A stretch of DNA of 64,000 nucleotides from Paenarthrobacter sp. A20. GTDB lineage: Bacteria; Actinomycetota; Actinomycetes; Actinomycetales; Micrococcaceae. The stretch lies in the NCBI RefSeq assembly GCF_024168825.1, contig NZ_JALJWH010000001.1, positions 4,712,001 to 4,776,000 of the forward strand, in the 5' to 3' direction. The position numbers were made by a program, and so were the translations under genes. Positions within the stretch are counted from its first letter, which is position 1. Every line of letters begins with the position of its first letter. Below the pieces are notes generated by a model that was not told the origin of the DNA, did no database searches, and saw nothing but the letters and a program-made list of their open reading frames with translations. Positions 16,142 through 24,633 of the stretch are shown here, in pieces.

Positions 16142-16813
16142 TTGATTTCCATCGACATCGTCCTTCTCTGGCTTGACCTGGTAGGCGTGTTCTTCTTCGC
16201 GGTCTCCGGGTCCCTGTTGGCCGCCCGCAAACAATTCGACATCGTAGGCTCAGTGCTCCTCGGCTCCATCGTCGCCCTGGGTGGCGGCGTGATCCGTGAC
16301 ATCGTCATCAACGCCGGTCCCCCGATCGCCTTCACAAACCCTGCGTATCTTGCTCCCCCGCTGCTGGCTGCGATGCTGGTCTACTTCCTGTTTTCTTCGG
16401 TCCAGCGCTTCACATCCCTGCTGACGCTGTTCGACGCCGGCGGGCTGGCTCTGTTCTGCATCACGGGGACGTTGAAGGCGCTGGGTGCCGGAATGAACCC
16501 GGTGGCCGCCATCCTGCTGGGTGTCACGACTGCTGTGGGCGGCGGGCTCCTCCGCGACATCACAGCCAATGAAATCCCTACCCTGTTCAATGCCCGCGAC
16601 CTCTATGCCTTGCCAGCCTTTGTGGGGGCTGGACTCACCACGTTGTTGTGGCATCTGGGCATCTTCAGCGGTCTCTCTGCCTGCATCGTGGCAGCTGTTG
16701 TTTTCGCTTTCCGCGTCATCGCGTGGCGACGCAGCTGGCACGTGCCGTTGGCCGTCCGTGGATGGCACCGCCCCGGCAGTGGAACAGGCGCAATTTCAGG
16801 CGTCCGGGATTAG
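16142..16813 (+). CDS. TRIC-type cation channel / UPF0126 membrane protein
   Basis: 223 aa with about seven membrane segments. Two related halves each carry the glycine motif: 'GGGVIRDI' and 'GGGLLRDI', diagnostic of the UPF0126/trimeric intracellular cation channel family (bacterial TRIC, potassium-permeable). TTG start at 16142 because the conserved first segment begins directly after it and no ATG is available. Divergent from the chelatase, only 63 bp apart. Confidence 0.85.
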   Translation: MISIDIVLLWLDLVGVFFFAVSGSLLAARKQFDIVGSVLLGSIVALGGGVIRDIVINAGPPIAFTNPAYLAPPLLAAMLVYFLFSSVQRFTSLLTLFDAGGLALFCITGTLKALGAGMNPVAAILLGVTTAVGGGLLRDITANEIPTLFNARDLYALPAFVGAGLTTLLWHLGIFSGLSACIVAAVVFAFRVIAWRRSWHVPLAVRGWHRPGSGTGAISGVRD

Positions 16814-16814
16814 C

Positions 16815-16820
16815 TAGGAT
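16815..16820 (+). promoter_or_regulatory. -10 box of a probably leaderless transcript (SUKH gene)
   Basis: TAGGAT directly after the TRIC stop, 6 nt before the ATG at 16827, with no Shine-Dalgarno. Confidence 0.4.
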
Positions 16821-16826
16821 AAGAGC

Positions 16827-17249
16827 ATGACTGACATGTTCCTCGAGAAGTTCCGTGCGCTGGTCCCAAAGTATCTCGAGGATGAATGGCAGGAAGAAGA
16901 CGGCCTCACGCCTGACGAACTGGATGACGCCCTCGCCGATCACTCCTTCACCATCCCGCTGGTTCTGCGCGAGTTCTACCTGGCAATCGGCGGTTGTGAG
17001 GACCTCATGGAGGCATACCACTACTTCTGGGACCCCGAGGAACTCGAGGTCGATGACGAAGGTTTCCTCATGTTCCTCGAAGACGAAGAGGAACAGTTCA
17101 CCTGGGGCTTCCGCACTGCCGATCTCGGCATCCCGGACCCCATCGTCTGGCGCCGCAACAACGCCCGCGGCCAGTGGAAGAGCGAAGAGGGCACCTTCTC
17201 CGAATTCGCGTTCGACATGTTCGAATGGGCATTCAACGACGAAGACTAA
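16827..17249 (+). CDS. SMI1/KNR4 (SUKH)-like protein
   Basis: 140 aa, very acidic. 'LPLVLREFYLAIGG'-like segment (here 'IPLVLREFYLAIGGCEDLM') and 'LMFLEDEEEQFTWGF' are typical of SUKH folds, best known as immunity proteins against polymorphic toxins but also present as house-keeping proteins. No toxin gene adjoins it. Followed by a strong terminator; expected to be monocistronic from the TAGGAT box. Confidence 0.65.
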   Translation: MTDMFLEKFRALVPKYLEDEWQEEDGLTPDELDDALADHSFTIPLVLREFYLAIGGCEDLMEAYHYFWDPEELEVDDEGFLMFLEDEEEQFTWGFRTADLGIPDPIVWRRNNARGQWKSEEGTFSEFAFDMFEWAFNDED

Positions 17250-17257
17250 GTTTCCGC

Positions 17258-17306
17258 AAAAAACAGCCCCTTTCCTGACTTCCTGGTCGGGAAAGGGGCT
17301 ATTTTG
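17258..17306. terminator. Bidirectional terminator after the SUKH gene
   Basis: Stem AGCCCCTTTCC (17265-17275) with GGAAAGGGGCT (17290-17300); ATTTTGTT follows on the plus strand and TTTTTTGC on the minus strand. Confidence 0.85.
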
Positions 17307-17327
17307 TTGTGACCCGTGTGCCTCCAG

Positions 17328-17405
17328 CACCCACTTTGATGTCGAAAACGCCCTGACACGCCGTTCAGGTGGTGTGTCGCCGGAGAATTGCCGTCAAAGT
17401 GGGTG
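17328..17405 (+). repeat. 79-bp inverted-repeat element, copy 1
   Basis: 78 bp bounded by perfect 12-bp terminal inverted repeats CACCCACTTTGA and TCAAAGTGGGTG. The interior shares CGCCGT-CAGG-GGTGTGTCGC with the reverse complement of copy 2 and ACACGCCGT with copy 3. Ends 25 bp before the stop of the AbiEi-DUF559 gene. Confidence 0.75.
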
Positions 17406-17430
17406 ATGGCGGTACATGGGAGACGCAAAC

Positions 17431-18303
17431 TCACGACGACGGCGGAACCCACCCAGGTGCGTACCGTGCCGGTGCGTAGCGGCCAACTTCCCTGTTGCGC
17501 AGGACTGCCTTGACCTCGGCAACCATCCTCTCCGGGTGATGAACGACATCCGCGTAGTAGTAGCGAAGGCTCAATAGCCCCATCCGCATGGCTGCGTTGT
17601 TCCTGTATTGGTCCTTCTTGACCTGTTTTCCCTCTAGGTGTGTGCCGCCGTCGAGTTCAACGATCAGGCATTCGTTGACCAAACAGTCCACTTCACCTAC
17701 TTCCGGGACGTCCGCGTGCATCTGGACCCCAAATCCAGCCTTGGTGAAGTGGGTGTGCGCCAACACCTCCAACAGGGAGTCGGATCGGGGCAGAACCGCA
17801 TCCAAGGTTGCGCGAACCCGGCCGTTCCTGTTGCCCGGAAGCCTTGACTTCAAAAAGTCCGTCGAGAGGAGCGCCAGGCTGACCGCACTCTGCACCAAGA
17901 CGAGTGCATCCAATTCAGGCAAACATCGGAGCGCGTGGATCAGGACATCGGCCACCCCGGCAACCGGCAGGTACGGATGGTCGGGGTGCTGGCGGGCCCC
18001 GTGGTGCGCAACACGGCGCCTCGCCAGGCCGGTGCTGCAGCTCAAATGGAGTTCCTCTGCACTCTCAAGAGTCCACAGACCATAGAACCGGGCGGCCGAG
18101 ATACAGGTAAGTACGCCATCGGCCCGGAAGGCGGCAACGACGTCGGGATCGGCGTCGCCCGAGGTATAGACGCCACGGTGTAAGCGAGCAGCTGTCCCGT
18201 CACTGACAGCCTTCGCCAGTGCCCGCTGAGTAAAGCCGGCCTTCCTGAGGGTTTCCGTTCTGGCTGCTCCGTGCCGGCTGCGGAGGAATTCGTTGATATC
18301 CAT
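17431..18303 (-). CDS. AbiEi-type winged-helix / DUF559 endonuclease-like protein
   Basis: 290 aa. N-terminal ~50 residues resemble the AbiEi antitoxin winged helix ('ARTETLRKAGFTQRALAKAVSDGTAARLHRGVYT'-type start seen in pieces), the middle is an AbiEi-like helical part, and residues from about 200 form a DUF559/Vsr-like nuclease fold: 'VGEVDCLV', 'IVELDGGTHLEG' and 'YRNNAAM'. The E-V-D and E-L-D-G acids fit the D/E-xK type active site. No AbiEii toxin gene is adjacent. Common orphan architecture in Arthrobacter; function unknown. Start 18303 has no evident ribosome-binding site. Confidence 0.7.
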   Translation of the reverse strand: MDINEFLRSRHGAARTETLRKAGFTQRALAKAVSDGTAARLHRGVYTSGDADPDVVAAFRADGVLTCISAARFYGLWTLESAEELHLSCSTGLARRRVAHHGARQHPDHPYLPVAGVADVLIHALRCLPELDALVLVQSAVSLALLSTDFLKSRLPGNRNGRVRATLDAVLPRSDSLLEVLAHTHFTKAGFGVQMHADVPEVGEVDCLVNECLIVELDGGTHLEGKQVKKDQYRNNAAMRMGLLSLRYYYADVVHHPERMVAEVKAVLRNREVGRYAPARYAPGWVPPSS

Positions 18304-18379
18304 GCAGCCATGCTGGGTTCGGCGAGGACCCCGCGGCTGCCGGGAAGTTCCCTATGTGGACAACTACGGGTACCTCCAC

Positions 18380-18458
18380 CACCTGGTTTGCGGGCCTGCA
18401 ATGTAGCGACACACCCCCTGTACGGCGAGTCCCCCCGCTCCGTGATCCAAAGTAGGTG
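18380..18458 (-). repeat. 79-bp inverted-repeat element, copy 2 (inverted)
   Basis: Ends CACCTGGTTTG and CCAAAGTAGGTG, imperfect versions of the copy 1 termini; the reverse complement of the interior matches copy 1 (CGCCGT-CAGG-GGTGTGTCGC). Lies 76 bp upstream of the AbiEi-DUF559 start. Confidence 0.6.
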
Positions 18459-18698
18459 ATGGAGGTTCGGCGCTTCGCTGTAAATCGCACGGCATAGAGG
18501 AAAAAATCGTTGACCCAAAAAGTTGCATATATGACAGAGTTGTCATAAACTTTTCACGGATCCACTAAATGCCTCCGGTGGTTCTGATGCGAACGGAGAT
18601 TGTGGTCCCGGTTCGGTGCAGCGTATGACTCGTAACGTTGCAACGAGCCGGGGCCATTCCGTTTTTCCGGAACCTCAAGTTTGGCCGCGTACGTCCAC

Positions 18699-18777
18699 CA
18701 CCCACTTTGATTCCACCAGCAGCCCAACACGCCGTAACCACAGGCGAGTCGCCACGTTCGAACACTCAAAGTAGGTG
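18699..18777 (+). repeat. 79-bp inverted-repeat element, copy 3
   Basis: 79 bp with ends CACCCACTTTGA and TCAAAGTAGGTG (one mismatch). Interior contains AACACGCCGT and GGCGAGTCGCC. About 110 bp downstream of the polyprenyl synthase stop, beyond its terminator. Confidence 0.7.
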
Positions 18778-18825
18778 CTGACGGTACGGGTTTCACGACG
18801 ACGACGGGCCTGCATCCGAAATCCG

Positions 18826-18870
18826 GACAACAAAAAACAGGCGCCCGGCCTACATGAGACCGGACGCCTG
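18826..18870 (-). terminator. Terminator of the polyprenyl synthase gene
   Basis: Stem CAGGCG-CCGG (18838-18848) with CCGG-CGCCTG (18860-18870), one mismatch; followed on the minus strand by TTTTTTGTTG. Confidence 0.8.
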
Positions 18871-18889
18871 CGAAAGCAAAGGAAAAAAA

Positions 18890-19993
18890 TTAGCTGCTGC
18901 GGTCCACCACTGCATGCGCGAAGTTGGTCAGCGATGCCTTCACAACGCCCTCGGGCAGCGGGGCCAGGGCAGCGACGGCCTCGGCGGACCACTGGCGGGC
19001 GATCTTCCACGACTCGTTGGTGACGGGATGCTCGCGCAGGCCGGCTACGGCCTCGGCCAGGGCCGAGTCGGAGGACAGGTCACCGTCGATCAATTCCAGG
19101 AGCGCAGCAGCAGAGGCATCCCCGGCGGCAGCATCGCGGCGCAGCAGCAACACGGGCAGCGTGGGCACGCCTTCGCGAAGGTCGGTGCCCGGGGATTTGC
19201 CGGACTTGACCTTCACACCAGTGACATCGATGACGTCGTCGGCAAGCTGGAAGGCAACGCCCACCTTCTCGCCGTACTCAACCAGCAGGTCCTCGTAGGC
19301 TTCGTCTGCGCCTGCGAAGATCGCGCCGAGCTGTCCTGACGCCGCAACCAGGGAGCCGGTCTTGTCAGCGATGACGGACAGGTAGTGCTCCACGGGATCT
19401 TCGTCTTCGCGCGGTCCCACGGTTTCGTGGAGCTGGCCAAGGCACAGTCGTTCGAAGGTCCGGGCCTGGATGCCCAAGGCGCGGGAGCCGAGCTCGGAGA
19501 CCAAGATGGATGCTCGGGCGAAGATGAGGTCACCGGTGAGGATGGCCACGGAGTTGCCCCATACTTCGTGTGCCGTGGGTGCACCGCGGCGGAAGGGAGC
19601 AGAGTCCATCACGTCGTCGTGGTACAGCGTGGCGAGGTGCGTGAGTTCAACAACCACGGCCGCCTGGACAACCTCGGGGCGTGAAGCATCACCGAGGTGC
19701 GCACACAGCAGAGTGAGGAGCGGACGGATGCGCTTGCCACCGGCTTCCACCAGGTGACGCGACGTCGCGTCAGCCAGGGGGTCCGAGTTGGAGATGGCTT
19801 CGCGGAGCTTCTTCTCAACCCGGGCAAGGTTGGTGGTGATGGCGGGGCCGAGCTCGGCGTCGCCGGCGATGGCGGCAAAACCGGCGGGCAACTGGAGTCC
19901 CGTGGCAATCGCGGTGGTGTTGGGAGCAGGCTCAACGGTGTCCGGCAGGCCGTGCCCGGCATGCGTCCAGCTGTGTTCGGCAGAGTTCGTCAC
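18890..19993 (-). CDS. Polyprenyl diphosphate synthase (menaquinone side chain)
   Basis: 367 aa trans-prenyltransferase with the two aspartate-rich motifs DDVMD and DDVID, 'GGKRIRPLL' and 'GKSPGTDLREG'. Elongates isopentenyl units onto an allylic diphosphate to give the long chain of menaquinone; chain length is not deducible with certainty. A ~30-residue extra N-terminus precedes the conserved part. GTG start 6 nt behind TAGGGT with no ribosome-binding site, hence probably leaderless. Lies next to the reductase and menG. Confidence 0.88.
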   Translation of the reverse strand: MTNSAEHSWTHAGHGLPDTVEPAPNTTAIATGLQLPAGFAAIAGDAELGPAITTNLARVEKKLREAISNSDPLADATSRHLVEAGGKRIRPLLTLLCAHLGDASRPEVVQAAVVVELTHLATLYHDDVMDSAPFRRGAPTAHEVWGNSVAILTGDLIFARASILVSELGSRALGIQARTFERLCLGQLHETVGPREDEDPVEHYLSVIADKTGSLVAASGQLGAIFAGADEAYEDLLVEYGEKVGVAFQLADDVIDVTGVKVKSGKSPGTDLREGVPTLPVLLLRRDAAAGDASAAALLELIDGDLSSDSALAEAVAGLREHPVTNESWKIARQWSAEAVAALAPLPEGVVKASLTNFAHAVVDRSS

Positions 19994-19999
19994 GGAATA

Positions 20000-20005
20000 A
20001 CCCTA
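20000..20005 (-). promoter_or_regulatory. -10 box of a probably leaderless transcript (polyprenyl synthase)
   Basis: TAGGGT on the minus strand, 6 nt before the GTG at 19993; overlaps the end of the upstream reductase gene. Confidence 0.35.
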
Positions 20006-21346
20006 ACTAGTTGTTGCGGAAACCGCGGTGTCGGTGCCTGCCGGCGTAAGGGCGCGGGCAGCGGAAGTGTTGGACGTGGCCGGAACCAGCATCTCGAGGA
20101 CGCGGATCACGCGGTCTTCGAAGCCCTTCGCGGCAGGGTCGGTGAGGTTGGCGAGCATGCGGACCACAAAACGCATCAGCACTGGAATGGGCATGCCCGT
20201 GCGCAACGCCAGTTTCATCACGGCAGGCTTGCCAATCAACGCAGCAAACGCACGTCCCAGCGTGAAATGCGATCCCCACTGGTCCCGCACGTAGTCCGCG
20301 TACCGCGAAAGGTGGGCATCGGCGTCGTCGGCGGTCCAGCCTGCTGAGCGCGAACGCGCGGCGCCGTCAATCAAGAACTCTGCGGCGAACCGGGCTGATT
20401 CCATCGCGTAGGAGATGCCCTCGCCGTTGAACGGAGACACCATTCCACCGGCGTCGCCCAGCAGGAGCAGGCCGGGTGAGTAGTGCGGCGTGCGGTTGAA
20501 GCCCATGGGCAGTGCGGCGCCACGGATCTCCCCCACCTGGTTCTCAGGGGTAAAGCCCCACTCAGGAGGCATGCCGGCCGTCCATTCGCGAAGGACCTGC
20601 TTGTAGTCGAGCTTGCCGAATTCCTTGGACGAATTCAGGATGCCGAGGCCAACGTTGGAGGTGCCATCTCCGACACCGAATACCCAGCCGTAGCCGGGAA
20701 GCGGTTTGCCTGACTTGCCGGGAAGTTCCAGCCAGCCTTCCATCCAGTCGTCTTCGTGCCGCGGCGAGGTGAAATAAGTGCGCACAGCGACACCCAGCGG
20801 ACGGTCGTCGCGCTTGTGCATGCCAAGCGACACGGCGGTTCGCGTCGAGTTTCCATCGGCTGCGAGTACGACGTCGGCATGGAAGTCGCGCGTTTCGCCC
20901 GTCTTGCGTCCGGACTCGTCGAGAATTGACGCCCGCGCGCCGATGACGCGACCGTCGTCGGCGGTCAAAGCCGAGGTGACGCTGTGGCGTTCCAGCACGA
21001 CGGCGCCGGCGGCCTGGGCGTGCCTGGCCAAGTCTTCGTCGAACCCGAGACGGGTGCGGATCAGGCCGTAGGTGGGAAAGTCGGAGACCTCGGGCCAGGG
21101 CAGCTCGATGGTGCGCCCACCGGCAATCAGGCGCAGCCCCTTGTTCCGGCGCCACCCTTCCTCAACAGCGTGCGGCAGTCCGAGCTTCTGGATTTCGCGG
21201 ACAGCGCGGGGAGTCAGGCCGTCGCCGCACACCTTTTCACGCGGAAAGGAGGTCTTTTCCAGCACCGTGACGTCGATGCCCGCCTGGGCGAGGTAATACG
21301 CGGCGGTGGACCCTGCAGGGCCCGCGCCAACTATCAGTACTTTCAC
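20003..21346 (-). CDS. menJ: Geranylgeranyl-reductase-family flavoprotein, putative menaquinone reductase
   Basis: 447 aa FAD enzyme: dinucleotide motif GAGPAGSTAAYYLAQAG at the N-terminus, 'CGDGLTPRAV', and second FAD motif 'LLLLGDAGGMVSPFNGEGI'. Matches the geranylgeranyl reductase family; in actinobacteria the member beside menG and the prenyl synthase (MenJ) saturates one isoprene unit of menaquinone. Gene symbol is by context and family. GTG start preceded by TTAGGAC; 29 bp after menG, so probably one operon. Confidence 0.8.
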   Translation of the reverse strand: MKVLIVGAGPAGSTAAYYLAQAGIDVTVLEKTSFPREKVCGDGLTPRAVREIQKLGLPHAVEEGWRRNKGLRLIAGGRTIELPWPEVSDFPTYGLIRTRLGFDEDLARHAQAAGAVVLERHSVTSALTADDGRVIGARASILDESGRKTGETRDFHADVVLAADGNSTRTAVSLGMHKRDDRPLGVAVRTYFTSPRHEDDWMEGWLELPGKSGKPLPGYGWVFGVGDGTSNVGLGILNSSKEFGKLDYKQVLREWTAGMPPEWGFTPENQVGEIRGAALPMGFNRTPHYSPGLLLLGDAGGMVSPFNGEGISYAMESARFAAEFLIDGAARSRSAGWTADDADAHLSRYADYVRDQWGSHFTLGRAFAALIGKPAVMKLALRTGMPIPVLMRFVVRMLANLTDPAAKGFEDRVIRVLEMLVPATSNTSAARALTPAGTDTAVSATTS

Positions 21347-21375
21347 GTCGTCCTAAATCAGCAGGCAGTACGAAG

Positions 21376-22137
21376 TCAGCCGGCCTGGTGGCGCGGCTTG
21401 ATCTGGCGGCGAAGCTTGGCTACGGGGACACTTTCGCGGTGCTCGGCGGGCTTCTGTGCACGGTGGACGGCGACGATGCCGCCGCTGAGGTTGCGGTAAG
21501 TGATGTCCGTCCAGCCAGCGTCACTGAGCCACTGGGCCAAGTGGTCCTGGTCCGGCCAGGCGCGGATGGACTCGGCGAGGTACACGTAGGCATCCGGGTT
21601 GGAGGACACCTTGGTGGCGATAGCCGGCAGCGCACGCATGAGGTACTCGGTGTAGAGGTTGCGCCAGAGCGGCACTACGGGGTGGGAGAACTCGGCGATG
21701 ACCAGGCGACCACCGGGCTTGGTGACGCGGAGCATTTCCTCAAGGGCCTTGCGGGGCTCCACCACGTTGCGGAGTCCGAAGGAAATGGTGGAAGCGTCGA
21801 AGCTGTTGTCAGCAAACGGGAGGTTGGTGGCGTCACCGGCGATGAAGTCGATGTCCGGCCGGCGTCGCTTGCCAACTTTGAGCATGCCCAATGAGAAGTC
21901 GCAGGCCACGACGTCCACGCCAGCGTCTGCATAGGGTTCGCTGGAGGTTCCCGTTCCGGCTGCGAGGTCCAGGACCTTCTGGCCCACCTTCACGTCCATG
22001 GCATCAACCACGATCCGGCGCCAACGCCGGGTCTGCCCCATGGACAGGACATCATTGACGACGTCGTATTTTGGGGCGACATCATCAAACATCGTCGCAA
22101 CTTCGTCCGGACGCTTTTCCAAGGATGCTCGGTTCAC
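21376..22137 (-). CDS. menG: Demethylmenaquinone methyltransferase
   Basis: 253 aa. UbiE/MenG signatures: '[22 protein letters not shown]' at the start, SAM motif '[12 protein letters not shown]', and '[26 protein letters not shown]'. Adds the last methyl group of menaquinone. C-terminal ~25 residues are basic and longer than usual. GTG start without a clear ribosome-binding site. Divergent from menF. Confidence 0.93.
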   Translation of the reverse strand: MNRASLEKRPDEVATMFDDVAPKYDVVNDVLSMGQTRRWRRIVVDAMDVKVGQKVLDLAAGTGTSSEPYADAGVDVVACDFSLGMLKVGKRRRPDIDFIAGDATNLPFADNSFDASTISFGLRNVVEPRKALEEMLRVTKPGGRLVIAEFSHPVVPLWRNLYTEYLMRALPAIATKVSSNPDAYVYLAESIRAWPDQDHLAQWLSDAGWTDITYRNLSGGIVAVHRAQKPAEHRESVPVAKLRRQIKPRHQAG

Positions 22138-22228
22138 CCTGTAATTGTCTCAGACATTCAACCGACTTTGCTGCGCTGTAGAAGTCGGCTCAGATTCTGG
22201 TTACGCGCGGGAGTACTGTTGTTCCATC

Positions 22229-23584
22229 ATGACGAGCACGCTCCGCACCTTGACAGTCCCCCTCGATGTTGACTCATCCTCCGGGGGGCTGCCGTCGTTT
22301 CTGGTGCGGGACGACGTCCTGTGCTGGTCCCGCCGCGAGGCCGGCCTGGTTGGCTACGGCGAACTGACCCGCTTCAATGCCACCGGCCCGGAGCGTTTCC
22401 TTGAGGCCGATATCTGGTGGCGGCACCTCATTCTTGAGGCCGAAATCACGGACCACGTAGACCTTCCGGGCACCGGTCCCGTCGCTTTTGGCTCGTTCGC
22501 TTTCTCCAAAACGTCCCCGCACGTCTCACGTTTGATCCTCCCCGAACTGGTGGTTGGCATCCGCGATGGCCGTGCCTGGGCTACCCAGCTAACGTTCGAC
22601 GACGGTCCCCTCACCGAGGCCGGCGTCCTCGCCTCCGTGACTCGCTGGCTGACTGAGCCGGAACCGAACGGCGAGGATTCAGCGGCGGGAGGATCCGACG
22701 TCGCCCCCTCACCTGAGGCTGTTGCCGCGGACGGTTCGAGCGGTCACCTCAGCCACGGTTCCCTCAGCGAGTCCGCGTGGATGCAGGCCGTTTCCAATGG
22801 TGTCGACGAGATCCGCGCCGGGAAACTGGAGAAACTCGTGTTGGCGCGCGACGTCGTCGCGACCCTTCCGGACGGCGTCAACGCTGCGGAGGTACTTCGC
22901 CAGCTGGCCGCAAGGTACCGCGAGTGCTGGACGTACGGCGTGGACGGACTGGTCGGTGCGACGCCCGAGATGCTGATCCAGGTGGAGGGCCGCACTGCAC
23001 AAGCCCGCGTGCTGGCCGGTACCTTGGACCGCCGCGACGCCGATGGCTTGGACGGCTCCCCCATGGCGTACGCCGAACGCGTCCTGGCTGGATCCGAGAA
23101 GCAGCGGCACGAGCACGAGATCGCCATAGATTCGTTGACACGGCAGCTGGCGCCCTTCTCCGAGGCGATGAATTCCCACAGCGAGCCGTTCATTCTTGAG
23201 CTGCCCAACGTGTGGCACCTGGCCTCGGACGTGAAGGCTGAGTTGGCGGACATTGAGGGACACGTGCCCACCTGCCTGGCCCTCATCAACGCCCTGCATC
23301 CCACGGCTGCCGTGTGCGGAACCCCGACGCTGGTGGCCGGAGCGTTGATCCGGAAACTCGAGCATTTGGACCGTGGCCCGTACGCCGGACCCGTCGGTTG
23401 GCTCGACGCCGCGGGCAACGGTGAATGGGGTATCGCGCTCCGTGGCGCGGTCATCGAAGACGCCAACACGGTGCGCCTATTCGCGGGCTGCGGCATTGTG
23501 GAGGGCTCGCAGCCGGAGGCCGAACTGGCCGAGACGTGGGCCAAGTTCAGGCCGATGCTTGAGGCGCTGGGCATCCGCCGCTGA
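22229..23584 (+). CDS. menF: Isochorismate synthase
   Basis: 451 aa chorismate-binding enzyme: 'KLVLARDVVAT', 'GATPEMLIQV', 'VLAGTLDRR', 'LPNVWHLASDVKAEL', 'LHPTAAVCGTPT', 'RGPYAGPVGWLD' and 'WGIALRGAVIE' are the MenF/EntC block order. Converts chorismate to isochorismate, first committed step to menaquinone. ATG 22229 taken because the preceding frame up to 22145 overlaps the menG promoter region. Lies 9 nt after TACTGT. Confidence 0.93.
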   Translation: MTSTLRTLTVPLDVDSSSGGLPSFLVRDDVLCWSRREAGLVGYGELTRFNATGPERFLEADIWWRHLILEAEITDHVDLPGTGPVAFGSFAFSKTSPHVSRLILPELVVGIRDGRAWATQLTFDDGPLTEAGVLASVTRWLTEPEPNGEDSAAGGSDVAPSPEAVAADGSSGHLSHGSLSESAWMQAVSNGVDEIRAGKLEKLVLARDVVATLPDGVNAAEVLRQLAARYRECWTYGVDGLVGATPEMLIQVEGRTAQARVLAGTLDRRDADGLDGSPMAYAERVLAGSEKQRHEHEIAIDSLTRQLAPFSEAMNSHSEPFILELPNVWHLASDVKAELADIEGHVPTCLALINALHPTAAVCGTPTLVAGALIRKLEHLDRGPYAGPVGWLDAAGNGEWGIALRGAVIEDANTVRLFAGCGIVEGSQPEAELAETWAKFRPMLEALGIRR

Positions 23585-23742
23585 ATCCGGGATCCCAGAC
23601 AGACCTTCTGCTGGGGTGGTTGATAAGTGGGTAAACTTGTTATCCAATAGTGAAACTTCGTTTCCTGTGATGCACATCTCACGTTCGGCGCTACACTAAA
23701 ACCGACTCAGTTCAGCATCCACCGCAACAAAAGGTAAACAAC

Positions 23743-24540
23743 ATGCAGATCTCCCGTTCGGTTCTGTCCGGCACCAAGATTGCCGCCGTGCTCGCAGCCG
23801 GCGCACTGGCCCTCACCGCTTGTGGCGGCTCGTCCACCCCTGCGGCTACGGATGCCTCGGGCCTCAAGCTCATCAATGCCGGCAAGCTCACGGTGTGCTC
23901 GGACGTTCCCTACGAGCCCTTCGAATTCCAGAAGGACGGCAAGATTGTCGGCTTCGACATGGACATCGCCGCTGAGATCGCCAAGGACGCCAAGGCAGAA
24001 CTCAACGTGGTGGACAGCTCCTTCGAAGCCATCGAGACCGGCACAGCCCTGACCGGCTGCGACGTTTCCATCTCCTCGATCTCCATCACGGACGTCCGCA
24101 AGAGCGTCATGGACTTCTCCACCCCTTACCTGGATGACGACCTGACCCTCGTGGCCACCTCGTCCTCCGGCATCAGCAACCTTGATGGCGCCAAGGGCAA
24201 GAAGGTGGGCGTCCAGCAGGCCACCACCGGCGCCCAGTACGCCAAGGACAAGGGAATCGACGCCCAGCAGTTCGAGGACTCCGGCCTCCTGGTCCAGGCG
24301 CTCAAGGCCGGCACCATCGACGCCGCAGTCGGCAACCAGTCCGTCCTGGGCTACGCCATCAAGGACGACTCCAACCTGAAGCGTGTCGAAGACTACGCAA
24401 CGGGCGAGAAGCTGGGCATCTCCATCAAGAAGGGCAACACCGCCATGGCGGATGCCGTGAACGCCACGCTGAAGCGCATCACCGACGACGGTTCACTGAA
24501 GAAGTTCGAGACCACCTGGTTCGGCGAAGCCACCAAGTAG
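23743..24540 (+). CDS. Amino-acid ABC transporter substrate-binding lipoprotein
   Basis: 265 aa, lipobox LTAC. Family-3 solute-binding protein: 'GKLTVCSDVPYEPFEF', 'GFDMDIAAEIAK', 'ISSISITDVRKSVMDFSTPYLDD', 'GKKVGVQQATTGAQYAKD'. Binds a polar amino acid, identity unknown. First gene of a three-gene importer operon; AAAGG ahead of the ATG. Confidence 0.9.
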   Translation: MQISRSVLSGTKIAAVLAAGALALTACGGSSTPAATDASGLKLINAGKLTVCSDVPYEPFEFQKDGKIVGFDMDIAAEIAKDAKAELNVVDSSFEAIETGTALTGCDVSISSISITDVRKSVMDFSTPYLDDDLTLVATSSSGISNLDGAKGKKVGVQQATTGAQYAKDKGIDAQQFEDSGLLVQALKAGTIDAAVGNQSVLGYAIKDDSNLKRVEDYATGEKLGISIKKGNTAMADAVNATLKRITDDGSLKKFETTWFGEATK

Positions 24541-24565
24541 TCCGAGCCCCGGCTCCCGAGATCCA

Positions 24566-24612
24566 CGCAGGCGGGCCCCGAAACGATACGTTGTTTCGGG
24601 GCCCCACCTGCG
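24566..24612 (+). promoter_or_regulatory. Intra-operon hairpin between binding protein and permease
   Basis: 18 paired positions: CGCAGG (24566-24571) and GGGCCCCGAAAC (24573-24584) pair with GTTTCGGGGCCC (24593-24604) and CCTGCG (24607-24612), loop GATACGTT. No T-run follows. Likely an mRNA stabiliser or attenuator that yields more binding protein than permease. Confidence 0.65.
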
Positions 24613-24633
24613 CAACATGAATGTGAGAACACC

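Larger units (their letters stand above)
18304..18889. other. 586-bp non-coding stretch with repeat elements
   Basis: Holds element copies 2 and 3 and the polyprenyl synthase terminator. In between (18500-18560) is an AT-rich patch with the inverted repeat TATGACA-GAGT-TGTCATA (18530-18547). No convincing gene was seen; short open frames here overlap the repeats. Confidence 0.5.

Noticed and set aside
18042..18518. 158-codon minus-strand frame overlapping the AbiEi-DUF559 start
   Set aside because: Other frame of a convincing gene and crosses a repeat element.
18530..18547. TATGACA-TGTCATA inverted repeat as an operator
   Set aside because: No gene start or promoter nearby that it could control.
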